Shown one piece after another: positions 25,277 through 32,636 of a stretch of DNA of 41,853 nt; position 1 is the first letter of the stretch; every line of letters starts with the position of its first letter. Location: NCBI RefSeq assembly GCF_008086045.1, contig NZ_VSEY01000075.1, forward strand, positions 1 to 41,853. Reading direction: 5' to 3'. Under the pieces are notes generated by a model. That model worked only from the letters and a program-made list of their open reading frames with translations, was not told the origin of the DNA and ran no database searches. The DNA comes from Nonomuraea sp. PA05 (GTDB taxonomy: Bacteria > Actinomycetota > Actinomycetes > Streptosporangiales > Streptosporangiaceae). A program made the translations under genes and the position numbers.

Positions 25277-25768
25277 GTGCTGAGGGACGTCCAAGGCGAT
25301 GATCTGGCGGACATGCGGCGCTGGCGCAACCACCCGCGCGTGCGCGCCGCCAGCTTCACCACGCACGAGATCTCGGAGGACGAGCATCTGCGCTGGTGGG
25401 CGGCCGTCCGTGCCGACCCCAGCAGGCGCGTGCTGATCTACGACCACCACGGCGTCGCCACGGGAGTGGTGACCTACTCCGACCTGACCCCGCAGAGCGC
25501 GACCTGGGGTTACTACCTCGACCTCTACACGCTGGAACGGGAGGGCAGCCTGCTGCGCGCCTGGATCGGGCTGGAGCGGGCGGCCGTCGGGCACGCCTTC
25601 GGCCCGCTCGGGCTGAGCATGCTGCGCGGCGAGGTCCTCGACGGCAACGAGCCGGTCATGCGGTTGCACAGGCGGTTCGGGTTCGTCGAGGTGAGCAGGC
25701 GCCCGCAGGTCGTGGACGGGGTGACGCGCGACGCCGTGACCTTCGAGATCAGGAAGGAAGGCCGATGA
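25277..25768 (+). CDS. pseH: PseH-like GNAT N-acetyltransferase
   Basis: A 163-residue GNAT acetyltransferase. In the pseudaminic acid pathway PseH acetylates the 4-amino group of the UDP-altrosamine made by PseC, using acetyl-CoA. Seen: LRDVQGDDLADMRRWRNHPRVR at the N-terminus, the core strands, and the late ..VMRLHRRFGFVEVSRR motif common to RimJ/RimL-like members. Identity rests on its overlap with pseI (ATGA) and the other five pathway genes beside it. The start is GTG 25277 with AAGGGGGCAGC upstream. On sequence alone it would be called only a GNAT protein. Confidence 0.88.
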   Translation: MLRDVQGDDLADMRRWRNHPRVRAASFTTHEISEDEHLRWWAAVRADPSRRVLIYDHHGVATGVVTYSDLTPQSATWGYYLDLYTLEREGSLLRAWIGLERAAVGHAFGPLGLSMLRGEVLDGNEPVMRLHRRFGFVEVSRRPQVVDGVTRDAVTFEIRKEGR

Positions 25769-26808
25769 TCTCCATCGGAGGACGGGCGATCGGGCCGGGG
25801 CATCCGCCGTTCGTCGTGGCCGAGCTGTCCGGAAACCACAACGGGAGCCTGGAGCGGGCGCTGGCGATCGTGGACGCGGTGGCCGAGACGGGGGCGCACG
25901 CGCTCAAGCTGCAGACGTACACGCCCGACACGCTGACCATCGACTGCGACGCGCTGCCGTTCCGGGTGGGCGACGAGCACGAGCTGTGGGGCGGGGAGAG
26001 CCTCTACCAGCTCTTCGAACGGGCCCACACGCCGTGGGCGTGGCACGAGCCGATCTTCGAGCGGGCCAGGGAGCGGGGGCTGATCCCGTTCTCCGCGCCG
26101 TTCGACGCGACGGCGGTGGAGCTGCTGGAGAAGCTGGACGCGCCGGCGTACAAGATCGCCTCTTCGGAGATCGTGGACCTGCCGCTGATCCGGCTGGCCG
26201 CCGGCACGGGCAAGCCACTGATCATCTCCACCGGGATGGCCTCCATCGCCGAGATCGGGGCCGCGGTGTCGGCGGCCCGCGAGGCGGGGTGCGCGCAACT
26301 CGCCGTGCTGTCGTGCACGGCCAGCTATCCCGCCTCGCCCGCCGAGAGCAACCTGCGCGCACTGCCGCTGCTGGCGGCGATCACGGGCGAGGTGGTGGGG
26401 CTGTCCGACCACACGCCGGGCATCGGCGCGGCGCTGGCGGCGGTGGCACTGGGGGCCTGCGTGATCGAGAAGCACGTCACGCTCTCGCGGGCCGGCGGCG
26501 GCGTGGACTCGGCCTTCTCCCTGGAGCCCGCCGAGCTGGCGACGCTGGTCGTGGAGAGCGCGCGGGCCTGGGAGTCGCTGGGCGAGCCGGTGATCGGGCC
26601 GCGGCCCTCCGAGCGGGAGGGGCTGCGCTTCCGCCGCTCCCTGTACGTGGTGCGCGACGTCAGCGCGGGCGAGCCGGTGACTCCCGAGAACGTGCGCTCG
26701 ATCCGGCCTGCGGGAGGGCTGCCCCCTGACGCGGCGGCGGTGGTCATGGGGCGGCGCTTCGCCCGCGACGTGCCCTTCGGCACGCCGCTGACCTGGGACC
26801 TGATCTAG
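25765..26808 (+). CDS. pseI: Pseudaminic acid synthase PseI
   Basis: A 347-residue NeuB-family synthase condensing phosphoenolpyruvate with 2,4-diacetamido-2,4,6-trideoxy-L-altrose to give pseudaminic acid. The TIM-barrel part opens FVVAELSGNHNGSLERA (residues 16-32), the pattern of PseI. It then shows KLQTYTPDTLT, FDATAVELLEKLDAPAYKIASSE, STGMAS and LSDHTPG. The C-terminal antifreeze-like SAF domain (about 285-347) ends RRFARDVPFGTPLTWDLI. The ATG overlaps the pseH stop. Its stop TAG directly abuts the pseG stop on the other strand (no spacer). A NeuB (sialic) or legionaminic synthase is the alternative, but the pseB/C/G/H context favours Pse. Confidence 0.94.
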   Translation: MISIGGRAIGPGHPPFVVAELSGNHNGSLERALAIVDAVAETGAHALKLQTYTPDTLTIDCDALPFRVGDEHELWGGESLYQLFERAHTPWAWHEPIFERARERGLIPFSAPFDATAVELLEKLDAPAYKIASSEIVDLPLIRLAAGTGKPLIISTGMASIAEIGAAVSAAREAGCAQLAVLSCTASYPASPAESNLRALPLLAAITGEVVGLSDHTPGIGAALAAVALGACVIEKHVTLSRAGGGVDSAFSLEPAELATLVVESARAWESLGEPVIGPRPSEREGLRFRRSLYVVRDVSAGEPVTPENVRSIRPAGGLPPDAAAVVMGRRFARDVPFGTPLTWDLI

Positions 26809-27786
26809 CTAGCAGATGTCCAGCAGGGCGTCGGCGACGCGTTCCCGGCCCCTGCCGTCCACCAGGCCGCTCCCCCGCCGCCCGTGCTCCTCGCGGGCGG
26901 CGGGGTCGGCGAGCAGGCGGGCCAGCACGCCGGTGCCCGCCTCGTCCGCCGCGCATCCCAGCCCCGCCGCGGCCCCCAGGGTCACCAGCTCCTCGTACCC
27001 GATGCGCTGGTTGTCCGCCACCCAGGTCAGCGCCGTGGGGACGCCGAGGTAGAGCAGCTCCCAGATCGCCGACCCGGCCGCCGTCACCACCAGGTCGGCC
27101 CCGGCCATCAGCTCCGGCAGCCGATCCGTCGGCGGAATGACGGTGATGGGCCCGCCCGCCTCGAACGGCGCCGGGCTGACGACCGTGCCGCGAAAGGGTC
27201 GCCCTGTGGCGGTGAGCGCCCGCGCCCACGCCGGGGCGACGCCGCCGCTGTCGGTGCCGCCGAAGAAGCACAGCACCTCGGGAACCTCGCCGCCGGCGGG
27301 CGCCCGGGTGTGCCGCCGCACGCTGTCGCGCAGCAGCGCGTACCTGGCTCCGGCCAGCCTTGTGGCGGGCAGCGGGAAGGGCCGCCGCTCGGCGCCGAGG
27401 TTCTGGTCGAGGTAGAGGTCAGCCTCCTGCCCCAGCGGGTCGCCGTCGACCAGGGCCAGCACCGCGAACCGGGCGTCCCGCAGCACCGCGCCGGTCTCGG
27501 CGGGCAGGTCGTAGGAGTCGAGCACCACCGCGTCCAGGCGCAGCTCGCAGGCCAGCGCGGCCAGCCTGGCGGGCTCGGGCGGCGCGGGCACCAGCGGGAA
27601 GCCGCGCTCGCGAAGCTGCGCGCGCGCCCACTCCGAGCCGCACACCTCGCCGAGGAAGACCACCCCGACGTCGCGCGCGGCCAGTTCCTCGGCCAGCGCC
27701 ACGCAGCGCACCAGATGGCCCGCCCCGCTCTTCACCCCGGCATCGCAGCGGAAGCCCACCCGCGCGGGGTGCGCCGTCCCGATCAC
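26809..27786 (-). CDS. pseG: PseG-like UDP-sugar hydrolase
   Basis: A 325-residue GT-B-fold protein of the PseG family, releasing UDP from UDP-2,4-diacetamido-2,4,6-trideoxy-L-altrose. The N-terminal glycine loop RCDAGVKSGAGHLVRCVALAEEL (about residues 13-35) contains the catalytic-region GxGH. The C-terminal nucleotide-binding half shows LCFFGGTDSGG, VVTAAGSAIWELLYLGVPTALTWVADNQ and a terminal helix. The start is taken as GTG 27786, giving a GTGA overlap with the pseF stop; the frame stays open upstream inside pseF but with no conserved sequence. It is translated after pseF and ends flush against pseI. Confidence 0.92.
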   Translation of the reverse strand: MIGTAHPARVGFRCDAGVKSGAGHLVRCVALAEELAARDVGVVFLGEVCGSEWARAQLRERGFPLVPAPPEPARLAALACELRLDAVVLDSYDLPAETGAVLRDARFAVLALVDGDPLGQEADLYLDQNLGAERRPFPLPATRLAGARYALLRDSVRRHTRAPAGGEVPEVLCFFGGTDSGGVAPAWARALTATGRPFRGTVVSPAPFEAGGPITVIPPTDRLPELMAGADLVVTAAGSAIWELLYLGVPTALTWVADNQRIGYEELVTLGAAAGLGCAADEAGTGVLARLLADPAAREEHGRRGSGLVDGRGRERVADALLDIC

Positions 27787-28511
27787 GCGTCCTGCAAGGC
27801 CTTCTGCCGGACGTGCGCGTTGAGCCCGCACACCTCGGGCCGCTCGCGCAGCCAGCCCACCAGGGTCCGCACCGGTACGCACCGATCGCCCAGCTCGGCC
27901 ACCACGGCCGAGATCAGCCGCCAGTCGTCCTCGGTGTCGAGCGTGACCCGCAGGTCGTCGGCGGCCGGCCGGTAGGCCAGCCCGAGCAGCCGCGCGTCGC
28001 CCGGCTGCTCGTAGAGGTAGGACGTGACGTGGGTGCGGTGGTAGCCGGCGGCCTCGGCGTCGGCGCGCTCGAACGCGGCCCGCCCGGCCAGCTCCACGTC
28101 GATGCCGCGCGGCAGCGTGCGGGCCAGGCTCGTGCTCAGGTAGTCGAGCCCGGGCACGGCACGGAAGACCAGCGCCGCCTCCCTGATCACCTCAGGGTCC
28201 AGCAGCGGGCAGTCGGCGGTGAACCGCATGACGGCATCCCATCGCCGCCCCGCCAGCACCTGCGCGAACCGGGTCAGCACGTCGTCGACCGGCCCCCGGT
28301 GGCAGGCGACGCCCAGCCGGTGGCATTCGGCGACGACCGCGTCGTCGGCCGGTTCGGTGGTGGTGGCCACGACGAGGTCGTCCAGCGCTCCCGCTTCGCG
28401 CGCGGCGCGGACCACCCAGCCCAGTACAGACCGGTCACCCAGCTCTCGTAGCACCTTTCCGGGTAGACGTGTTGAGCCCATTCGGGCCTGAACAATCCCG
28501 ACAATACGCAC
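27783..28511 (-). CDS. pseF: PseF/SpsF-like cytidylyltransferase
   Basis: A 242-residue nucleotidyltransferase that should activate pseudaminic acid with CTP to give CMP-Pse. The opening IVGIVQARMGSTRLPGKVLRELG (residues 3-25) is the signature of the SpsF type of CMP-sugar synthetase rather than the shorter Campylobacter PseF type. FTADCPLLDPEVI carries the metal-binding aspartates. THVTSYLYE and the C-terminal VTLDTEDDWRLI follow. It is coupled to pseG by a GTGA overlap and divergent from pseB across 103 bp. SpsF-type proteins filling the PseF step have been noted in other Gram-positive pathways; here the role is assigned from context. Confidence 0.88.
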   Translation of the reverse strand: MRIVGIVQARMGSTRLPGKVLRELGDRSVLGWVVRAAREAGALDDLVVATTTEPADDAVVAECHRLGVACHRGPVDDVLTRFAQVLAGRRWDAVMRFTADCPLLDPEVIREAALVFRAVPGLDYLSTSLARTLPRGIDVELAGRAAFERADAEAAGYHRTHVTSYLYEQPGDARLLGLAYRPAADDLRVTLDTEDDWRLISAVVAELGDRCVPVRTLVGWLRERPEVCGLNAHVRQKALQDA

Positions 28512-28545
28512 CGAAGCCCCATTCCCCCGTGTGACCGCGCGTGAT

Positions 28546-28601
28546 TAGCCGATCGCGCTATGCTACCGCCTGCCACGACGACTACAGCGCCTTAGCGCGA
28601 T
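28546..28601. promoter_or_regulatory. Palindromes in the pseF-pseB divergent gap
   Basis: Two overlapping symmetric elements are seen. TAGC-CGATCG-C-GCTA spans 28546-28560, a compact operator-like palindrome. ATCGCGCTA (28552-28560) has a perfect 9-bp inverted partner TAGCGCGAT at 28593-28601, just before the pseB ribosome site (AGGGGG) and GTG at 28615. One or both could control the divergent promoters or fold in the pseB leader. No regulator gene lies adjacent. Confidence 0.4.
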
Positions 28602-28614
28602 TTCAGGGGGCCAC

Positions 28615-29592
28615 GTGAGCATTCTCAGTGGATCGTCGATTCTGATCACCGGAGGAACGGGGTCCTTCGGCAAGGCTTTCATCCGCCACGCGCTCGACGC
28701 ACTCGCCGTCCGGCGCCTGGTCATCTTCTCCCGCGACGAGCTCAAGCAGTACGAGACCAGGCAGCTCTTCGGCGACGACGAGCGGCTGCGCTGGTTCATC
28801 GGCGACATCCGCGACCGCGACCGGCTCACCCGCGCCATGCACGGCATCGACTACGTCGTCCACGCGGCGGCGCTCAAGCAGGTCGACACCGCCGAGTACA
28901 ACCCGTTCGAGTACGTCCGCACCAACGTGGCCGGCTCGCAGAACGTCGTGGAGGCCGCGATCGACTGCGGCGTGCGCAAGGTGGTCGCGCTCTCCACCGA
29001 CAAGGCGTCCAGCCCGATCAACCTCTACGGGGCCACGAAGCTGGTCGCCGACAAGCTCTTCGTCTCCGCCAACCACTACGCCGCCGCCCACGAGACCCGC
29101 TTCTCCGTGGTCCGCTACGGCAACGTCGTCGGCAGCAGGGGCTCGGTCATCCCGCTGTTCCAGCGCCTCGCGCGGCAGGGCAGCAGCCTGCCCATCACCG
29201 ACAAGCGCATGACCAGGTTCTGGATCACGCTGGAGCAGGCGGTCCGGTTCGTCGTCGACTCCTTCGACCTCATGCAGGGCGGCGAGCTGTACGTGCCGCG
29301 CATCCCCAGCATGCGCATCACCGACCTGGCCGAGGCGCTGGCCCCCAGCAGCTCGATCTACGAGATCGGGGTGCGGCCCGGCGAGAAGCTGCACGAGGAG
29401 ATGATCGGCCCCGACGACGGCCGCAGGACACTGCGCCTGGAAGACCGCTTCGTCGTCCAGCCCACGATCGCGACCTGGGGTTACAAGCCGCCGCGCACGG
29501 GTGAGCTGCTGCCCGAGGGCTTCTCCTACCGCTCCGACACCAACGAGCAGTGGCTGTCGGTCGACGACCTGCGTGACATGGTGGCCGGCTGA
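28615..29592 (+). CDS. pseB: UDP-GlcNAc 4,6-dehydratase (5-inverting) PseB
   Basis: A 325-residue extended short-chain dehydrogenase and the first enzyme of the pseudaminic acid pathway. It turns UDP-GlcNAc into UDP-2-acetamido-2,6-dideoxy-L-arabino-hexos-4-ulose. The Rossmann loop GGTGSFGKAF is at residues 13-22. The catalytic set D129-K130 and Y138-xxx-K142 lies in STDKASSPINLYGATK, as in the FlaA1/PseB group. RDELKQYETR and MRITDLAEAL are further family markers. It starts at GTG 28615 with AGGGGG upstream. Its stop overlaps the pseC start by one base (TGATG). Full length, no odd features. Confidence 0.95.
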   Translation: MSILSGSSILITGGTGSFGKAFIRHALDALAVRRLVIFSRDELKQYETRQLFGDDERLRWFIGDIRDRDRLTRAMHGIDYVVHAAALKQVDTAEYNPFEYVRTNVAGSQNVVEAAIDCGVRKVVALSTDKASSPINLYGATKLVADKLFVSANHYAAAHETRFSVVRYGNVVGSRGSVIPLFQRLARQGSSLPITDKRMTRFWITLEQAVRFVVDSFDLMQGGELYVPRIPSMRITDLAEALAPSSSIYEIGVRPGEKLHEEMIGPDDGRRTLRLEDRFVVQPTIATWGYKPPRTGELLPEGFSYRSDTNEQWLSVDDLRDMVAG

Positions 29593-30716
29593 TGCTGCCC
29601 TACGGCCGCCAGTCGATCGCGGAGTCCGACGTCGAGGCGGTCGCCGAGGTGCTGCGCGGCGACTGGCTGACGACCGGGCCCGCGGTCGGCCTGTTCGAGG
29701 CGGAGCTGGCCCGCTGGACGGGCGGCGTGCCCTGCGTGTCGGTCACGTCGGGCACCGCGGCGCTGCACGTCGCCTACGTGGCGGCCGGGGTCGGAGCGGG
29801 CGACGAGGTGATCACCTCGCCGCTGACGTTCGTGGCCACGGCCGCCGCGGCCGCGCTCCTGGGCGCCCAGGTGCGCTTCGCCGACGTGCAGCCCGACACC
29901 GGCAACCTCGACCCCGACGCCGCCGCCGCGCTGATCACCCCCCGGACTCGGGCGGTCACGGCGGTCGACTACGCCGGCCATCCCGCCGACTACGACGAGC
30001 TGCGCGAGGTCGCCGGCCGGGCCGGGGCGGTGCTGGTGGCCGACGCCGCGCACTCCATCGGGTCGGCCTACAAGGACCGGCCGGTGGGCTCGCTGGCCGA
30101 CCTGACCACGTTCTCCTTCTTCCCCACCAAGACCGTGACGACGGCCGAGGGCGGCGCCGTGGCGGCGGCCGACCCCGCCCGGCTGCGGCGGGCCGCCCGG
30201 TTCAGGAACCACGGCCTGGTCAGGGAGCCCGCCGAGCAGCGCCTGCCCGGCGAGGGCGGCTGGCACCAGGAGGTGCACGAGTTCGGGCTCAACTACCGGC
30301 TGCCCGACGTGCTGTGCGCGCTCGGCGTCAGCCAGCTCCGCCGCCTGGAGCGCTTCCGCGAACGGCGGGCCGAGCTGGTCGAGCGCTACCACGTCATGCT
30401 GCGCGACGTGCCCGGCCTGACGCTGCCCGCCCAGCGCGCGTACGTGCGGCCGAGCTGGCACCTCTACCCCGTCAGGGTCGGCGACGGGCGGCGGCGCGAG
30501 GTCTACGACCGCATGCGGGCCGCCGGGATCGGCGTGCAGGTCAACTACGTGCCCGCGTACTGGCACCCGGTGTTCGAGGACCTCGGCTACCGGCGCGGCC
30601 TGTGCCCCCAGGCGGAGGCGTACTACGCGCAGGAGCTGTCGCTGCCGCTGTTCCCCGGCCTCACGGACGGGCAGCAGGAGCACGTGGTGGAGACGCTGGC
30701 GGGCATCCTCACGTAG
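29592..30716 (+). CDS. pseC: PseC aminotransferase
   Basis: A 374-residue PLP enzyme of the DegT/DnrJ/EryC1 family. It converts the PseB 4-keto product to UDP-4-amino-4,6-dideoxy-N-acetyl-L-altrosamine with glutamate as donor. VTSGTAALHVAY (about residues 51-62) binds the cofactor phosphate, DAAHS (D151) contacts the pyridine nitrogen, and K180 in FSFFPTKTVTTAEGG is the Schiff-base lysine. Later, YRLPDVLCALGVSQL and PSWHLYPVRV are standard. Translation is coupled to pseB. Its TAG stop directly abuts the stop of the opposing GT2 gene, with no terminator between. Confidence 0.94.
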   Translation: MLPYGRQSIAESDVEAVAEVLRGDWLTTGPAVGLFEAELARWTGGVPCVSVTSGTAALHVAYVAAGVGAGDEVITSPLTFVATAAAAALLGAQVRFADVQPDTGNLDPDAAAALITPRTRAVTAVDYAGHPADYDELREVAGRAGAVLVADAAHSIGSAYKDRPVGSLADLTTFSFFPTKTVTTAEGGAVAAADPARLRRAARFRNHGLVREPAEQRLPGEGGWHQEVHEFGLNYRLPDVLCALGVSQLRRLERFRERRAELVERYHVMLRDVPGLTLPAQRAYVRPSWHLYPVRVGDGRRREVYDRMRAAGIGVQVNYVPAYWHPVFEDLGYRRGLCPQAEAYYAQELSLPLFPGLTDGQQEHVVETLAGILT

Positions 30717-32603
30717 TCACCGTTCTGCCAGGAGCAGGCAGCCGTCCTCGCCGCGGTCGATGAGGAAGCGCCGCTCGTCCACCGTCGCCACCGCCCGCTG
30801 CCTGGTCCTGACGAGCGGCCGGATGGCGGTGCCCTGGTCGATCACCACCTCCCACCACGACTCGTGCCCCACGCGCTCGTCGATGTCGGCCAGCGGCACC
30901 CGCGCGTGGAAGTCCTGCCCGGCCAGCGCCACCGGGAAGTACATCTCCTCGCCGTCGCTCCTGCGCTGCAGCCGCAGCACCGGCTCGCCGTCGCCGACGT
31001 CGCTCATCTCCCCGGAGAACAGCAGCTCGCCGCCGTCCACGCGATAGTCGCCGATCACGGCGTCGGCGGTGCGCAGCCGTACGCCCCAGGCGCCCTTCGC
31101 GTTGCGCGCGGGCACCAGCCACACCCCGCTCCTGCGCCGCGGCACCGGCATCAGCGGCGGCAGCCAGCGCGGCCCCGCCACCCGGCCGTCGAGCCGCAAG
31201 CCGTGCCCTCTAAGCTGCACCTTCAGGTCCCAGTGCCCGTGCCGGGCGAGCTGCGCCCGCGACAGCGAGCCCGGGTCGAACGCGAAGCGGAACGGGAACG
31301 CGTGCTCCGGCAGCCGCCCTCCGTCCTCCTGCTCGACGCTCTCCCAGACGGGCAGGCTCTCCTCGTCAGAAAGCGGCACGACGTCGCCGGTGACCCGCTC
31401 CTGCATGTACGTCCGCACGCGCACCCTGCGCAGCTCGGCCACGTCGAACCGGCCCACGGCCACCCGGCCCGAGCCGTGCAGCACGCCGTCCTTCCAGTCG
31501 AGGCCGACCAGCCTGGTCTGCAGCGCCAGCTCACCGGACACCTCCGACAGGTGGCCGGGCATCGACGGGTGGCGGCCGTACCAGCGCTTACGCAGCAGCC
31601 CTGCCGAGCCGATCCTGGGCCGCAGCCGCCCGTCGCCCGCCTGGGCGTGCACGCCCGCCAGCTCGTCGAGGCGGCGCTCGTGCAGCAGGTGGACCAGGAG
31701 CCGCTGCTCGAACGGCAGGCTCTGCCAGGCCTCGCGGGACACGCCGTCGAGGTAGCGGACGGCCAGGTCCACCAGGCCCGGGTCGGCCGAGCCGCCCAGC
31801 GCGGCCAGCGCCTCCACGGCGACGGCCATGTCGATGTCCAGCGTGTCGCGGTCGAAGTCGGGCTTGAGCTTCGGCGCGCCGCCGGCCAGCAGGTCGGCGG
31901 TCTGCAGCACGGACAGCAGGCGGTCGCGCAGGTTGCCGGGCTCCAGGCGGCGCTGGGTGATCGAGGCGTCCGGCTCGTCGCGGTGTCGCCAGTGGTAGAC
32001 CACCTTGGCCAGCACGTCCACGGCGCGGGCGCCGATGTGCGCGGCCATGGCCACGGGCTGGTCCTCGTACATGCGCTCGGGGAAGCTCAGGCCCAGGCGG
32101 TCCCAGAAGGAGCGGCGGTAGACCTTGTTCCACAACATGCGGTCGCGGATCAGCAGCGGGTGGCGGGTGATGTGGGTGCGCTTGGCGGGCCTGGCGAACG
32201 CCTCGCGGTGCGCCCACGAAGGGACGAGCAGGTTGCGGTAGAGGCGCATGACGTTGCCGCAGGCCAGGTCCGATCCGGTGTCCTCCAGGGAGGAGACCAG
32301 GCGGTTGAACGCGTCACGCGGGACGACGTCGTCGCCGTCCACGAAGGCCAGGTAGACGCCACCCGCATGGCGCACGCCGACGTTGCGGGCGTGACCCACC
32401 CCGCGGTTCTCCTGCCTGATGAGGGTGATCCGCGGGTCCTGCGCCAGCATCGACTCGACGACGGCCGGGCCGTCGTCGGCGCTGCCGTCGTCCACGCAGA
32501 TCACCTCCAGCTCTTCCAGCGTCTGCGCCGCGATGGAGTCAAGGCAGGGCCCGATGTACTTCTCGACGTTGTGGAACGGGACGATCACCGAAAGAACCGG
32601 CAC
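30717..32603 (-). CDS. GT2-family glycosyltransferase (628 residues)
   Basis: Residues 1-230 are a GT-A domain: LSVIVPFHNVEKYIGPCLDSI, VDDGSADDG, NRGVGHARNVGVRH and metal motif DGDD. The block WNKVYRRSFWDRLGLSFPERMYEDQPVAM and VVYHWRHRDEPDASITQRR closely matches the 480-residue GT2 at 23677, so the two are paralogues. The C-terminal 300 residues are beta-rich, rich in charged RVRVR-type strands, with no known motif; similar regions occur in the TagF fusion linker. GTG 32603 is chosen as start because GAGGAG lies five bases before it, whereas GTG 32609 overlaps that site. It is the last gene of a minus-strand unit and convergent with pseC. Confidence 0.9.
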   Translation of the reverse strand: MPVLSVIVPFHNVEKYIGPCLDSIAAQTLEELEVICVDDGSADDGPAVVESMLAQDPRITLIRQENRGVGHARNVGVRHAGGVYLAFVDGDDVVPRDAFNRLVSSLEDTGSDLACGNVMRLYRNLLVPSWAHREAFARPAKRTHITRHPLLIRDRMLWNKVYRRSFWDRLGLSFPERMYEDQPVAMAAHIGARAVDVLAKVVYHWRHRDEPDASITQRRLEPGNLRDRLLSVLQTADLLAGGAPKLKPDFDRDTLDIDMAVAVEALAALGGSADPGLVDLAVRYLDGVSREAWQSLPFEQRLLVHLLHERRLDELAGVHAQAGDGRLRPRIGSAGLLRKRWYGRHPSMPGHLSEVSGELALQTRLVGLDWKDGVLHGSGRVAVGRFDVAELRRVRVRTYMQERVTGDVVPLSDEESLPVWESVEQEDGGRLPEHAFPFRFAFDPGSLSRAQLARHGHWDLKVQLRGHGLRLDGRVAGPRWLPPLMPVPRRRSGVWLVPARNAKGAWGVRLRTADAVIGDYRVDGGELLFSGEMSDVGDGEPVLRLQRRSDGEEMYFPVALAGQDFHARVPLADIDERVGHESWWEVVIDQGTAIRPLVRTRQRAVATVDERRFLIDRGEDGCLLLAER

Positions 32604-32636
32604 ATGCACTCCTCATCGTTTCCTCAGCTCGTTACC

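Noticed and set aside
25765..26808. Sialic acid (NeuB) or legionaminic acid synthase
   Set aside because: The pathway partners (5-inverting dehydratase, PseC, PseG, PseH) and the ELSGNHNGSLE opening fit pseudaminic acid synthase better; not fully excluded.
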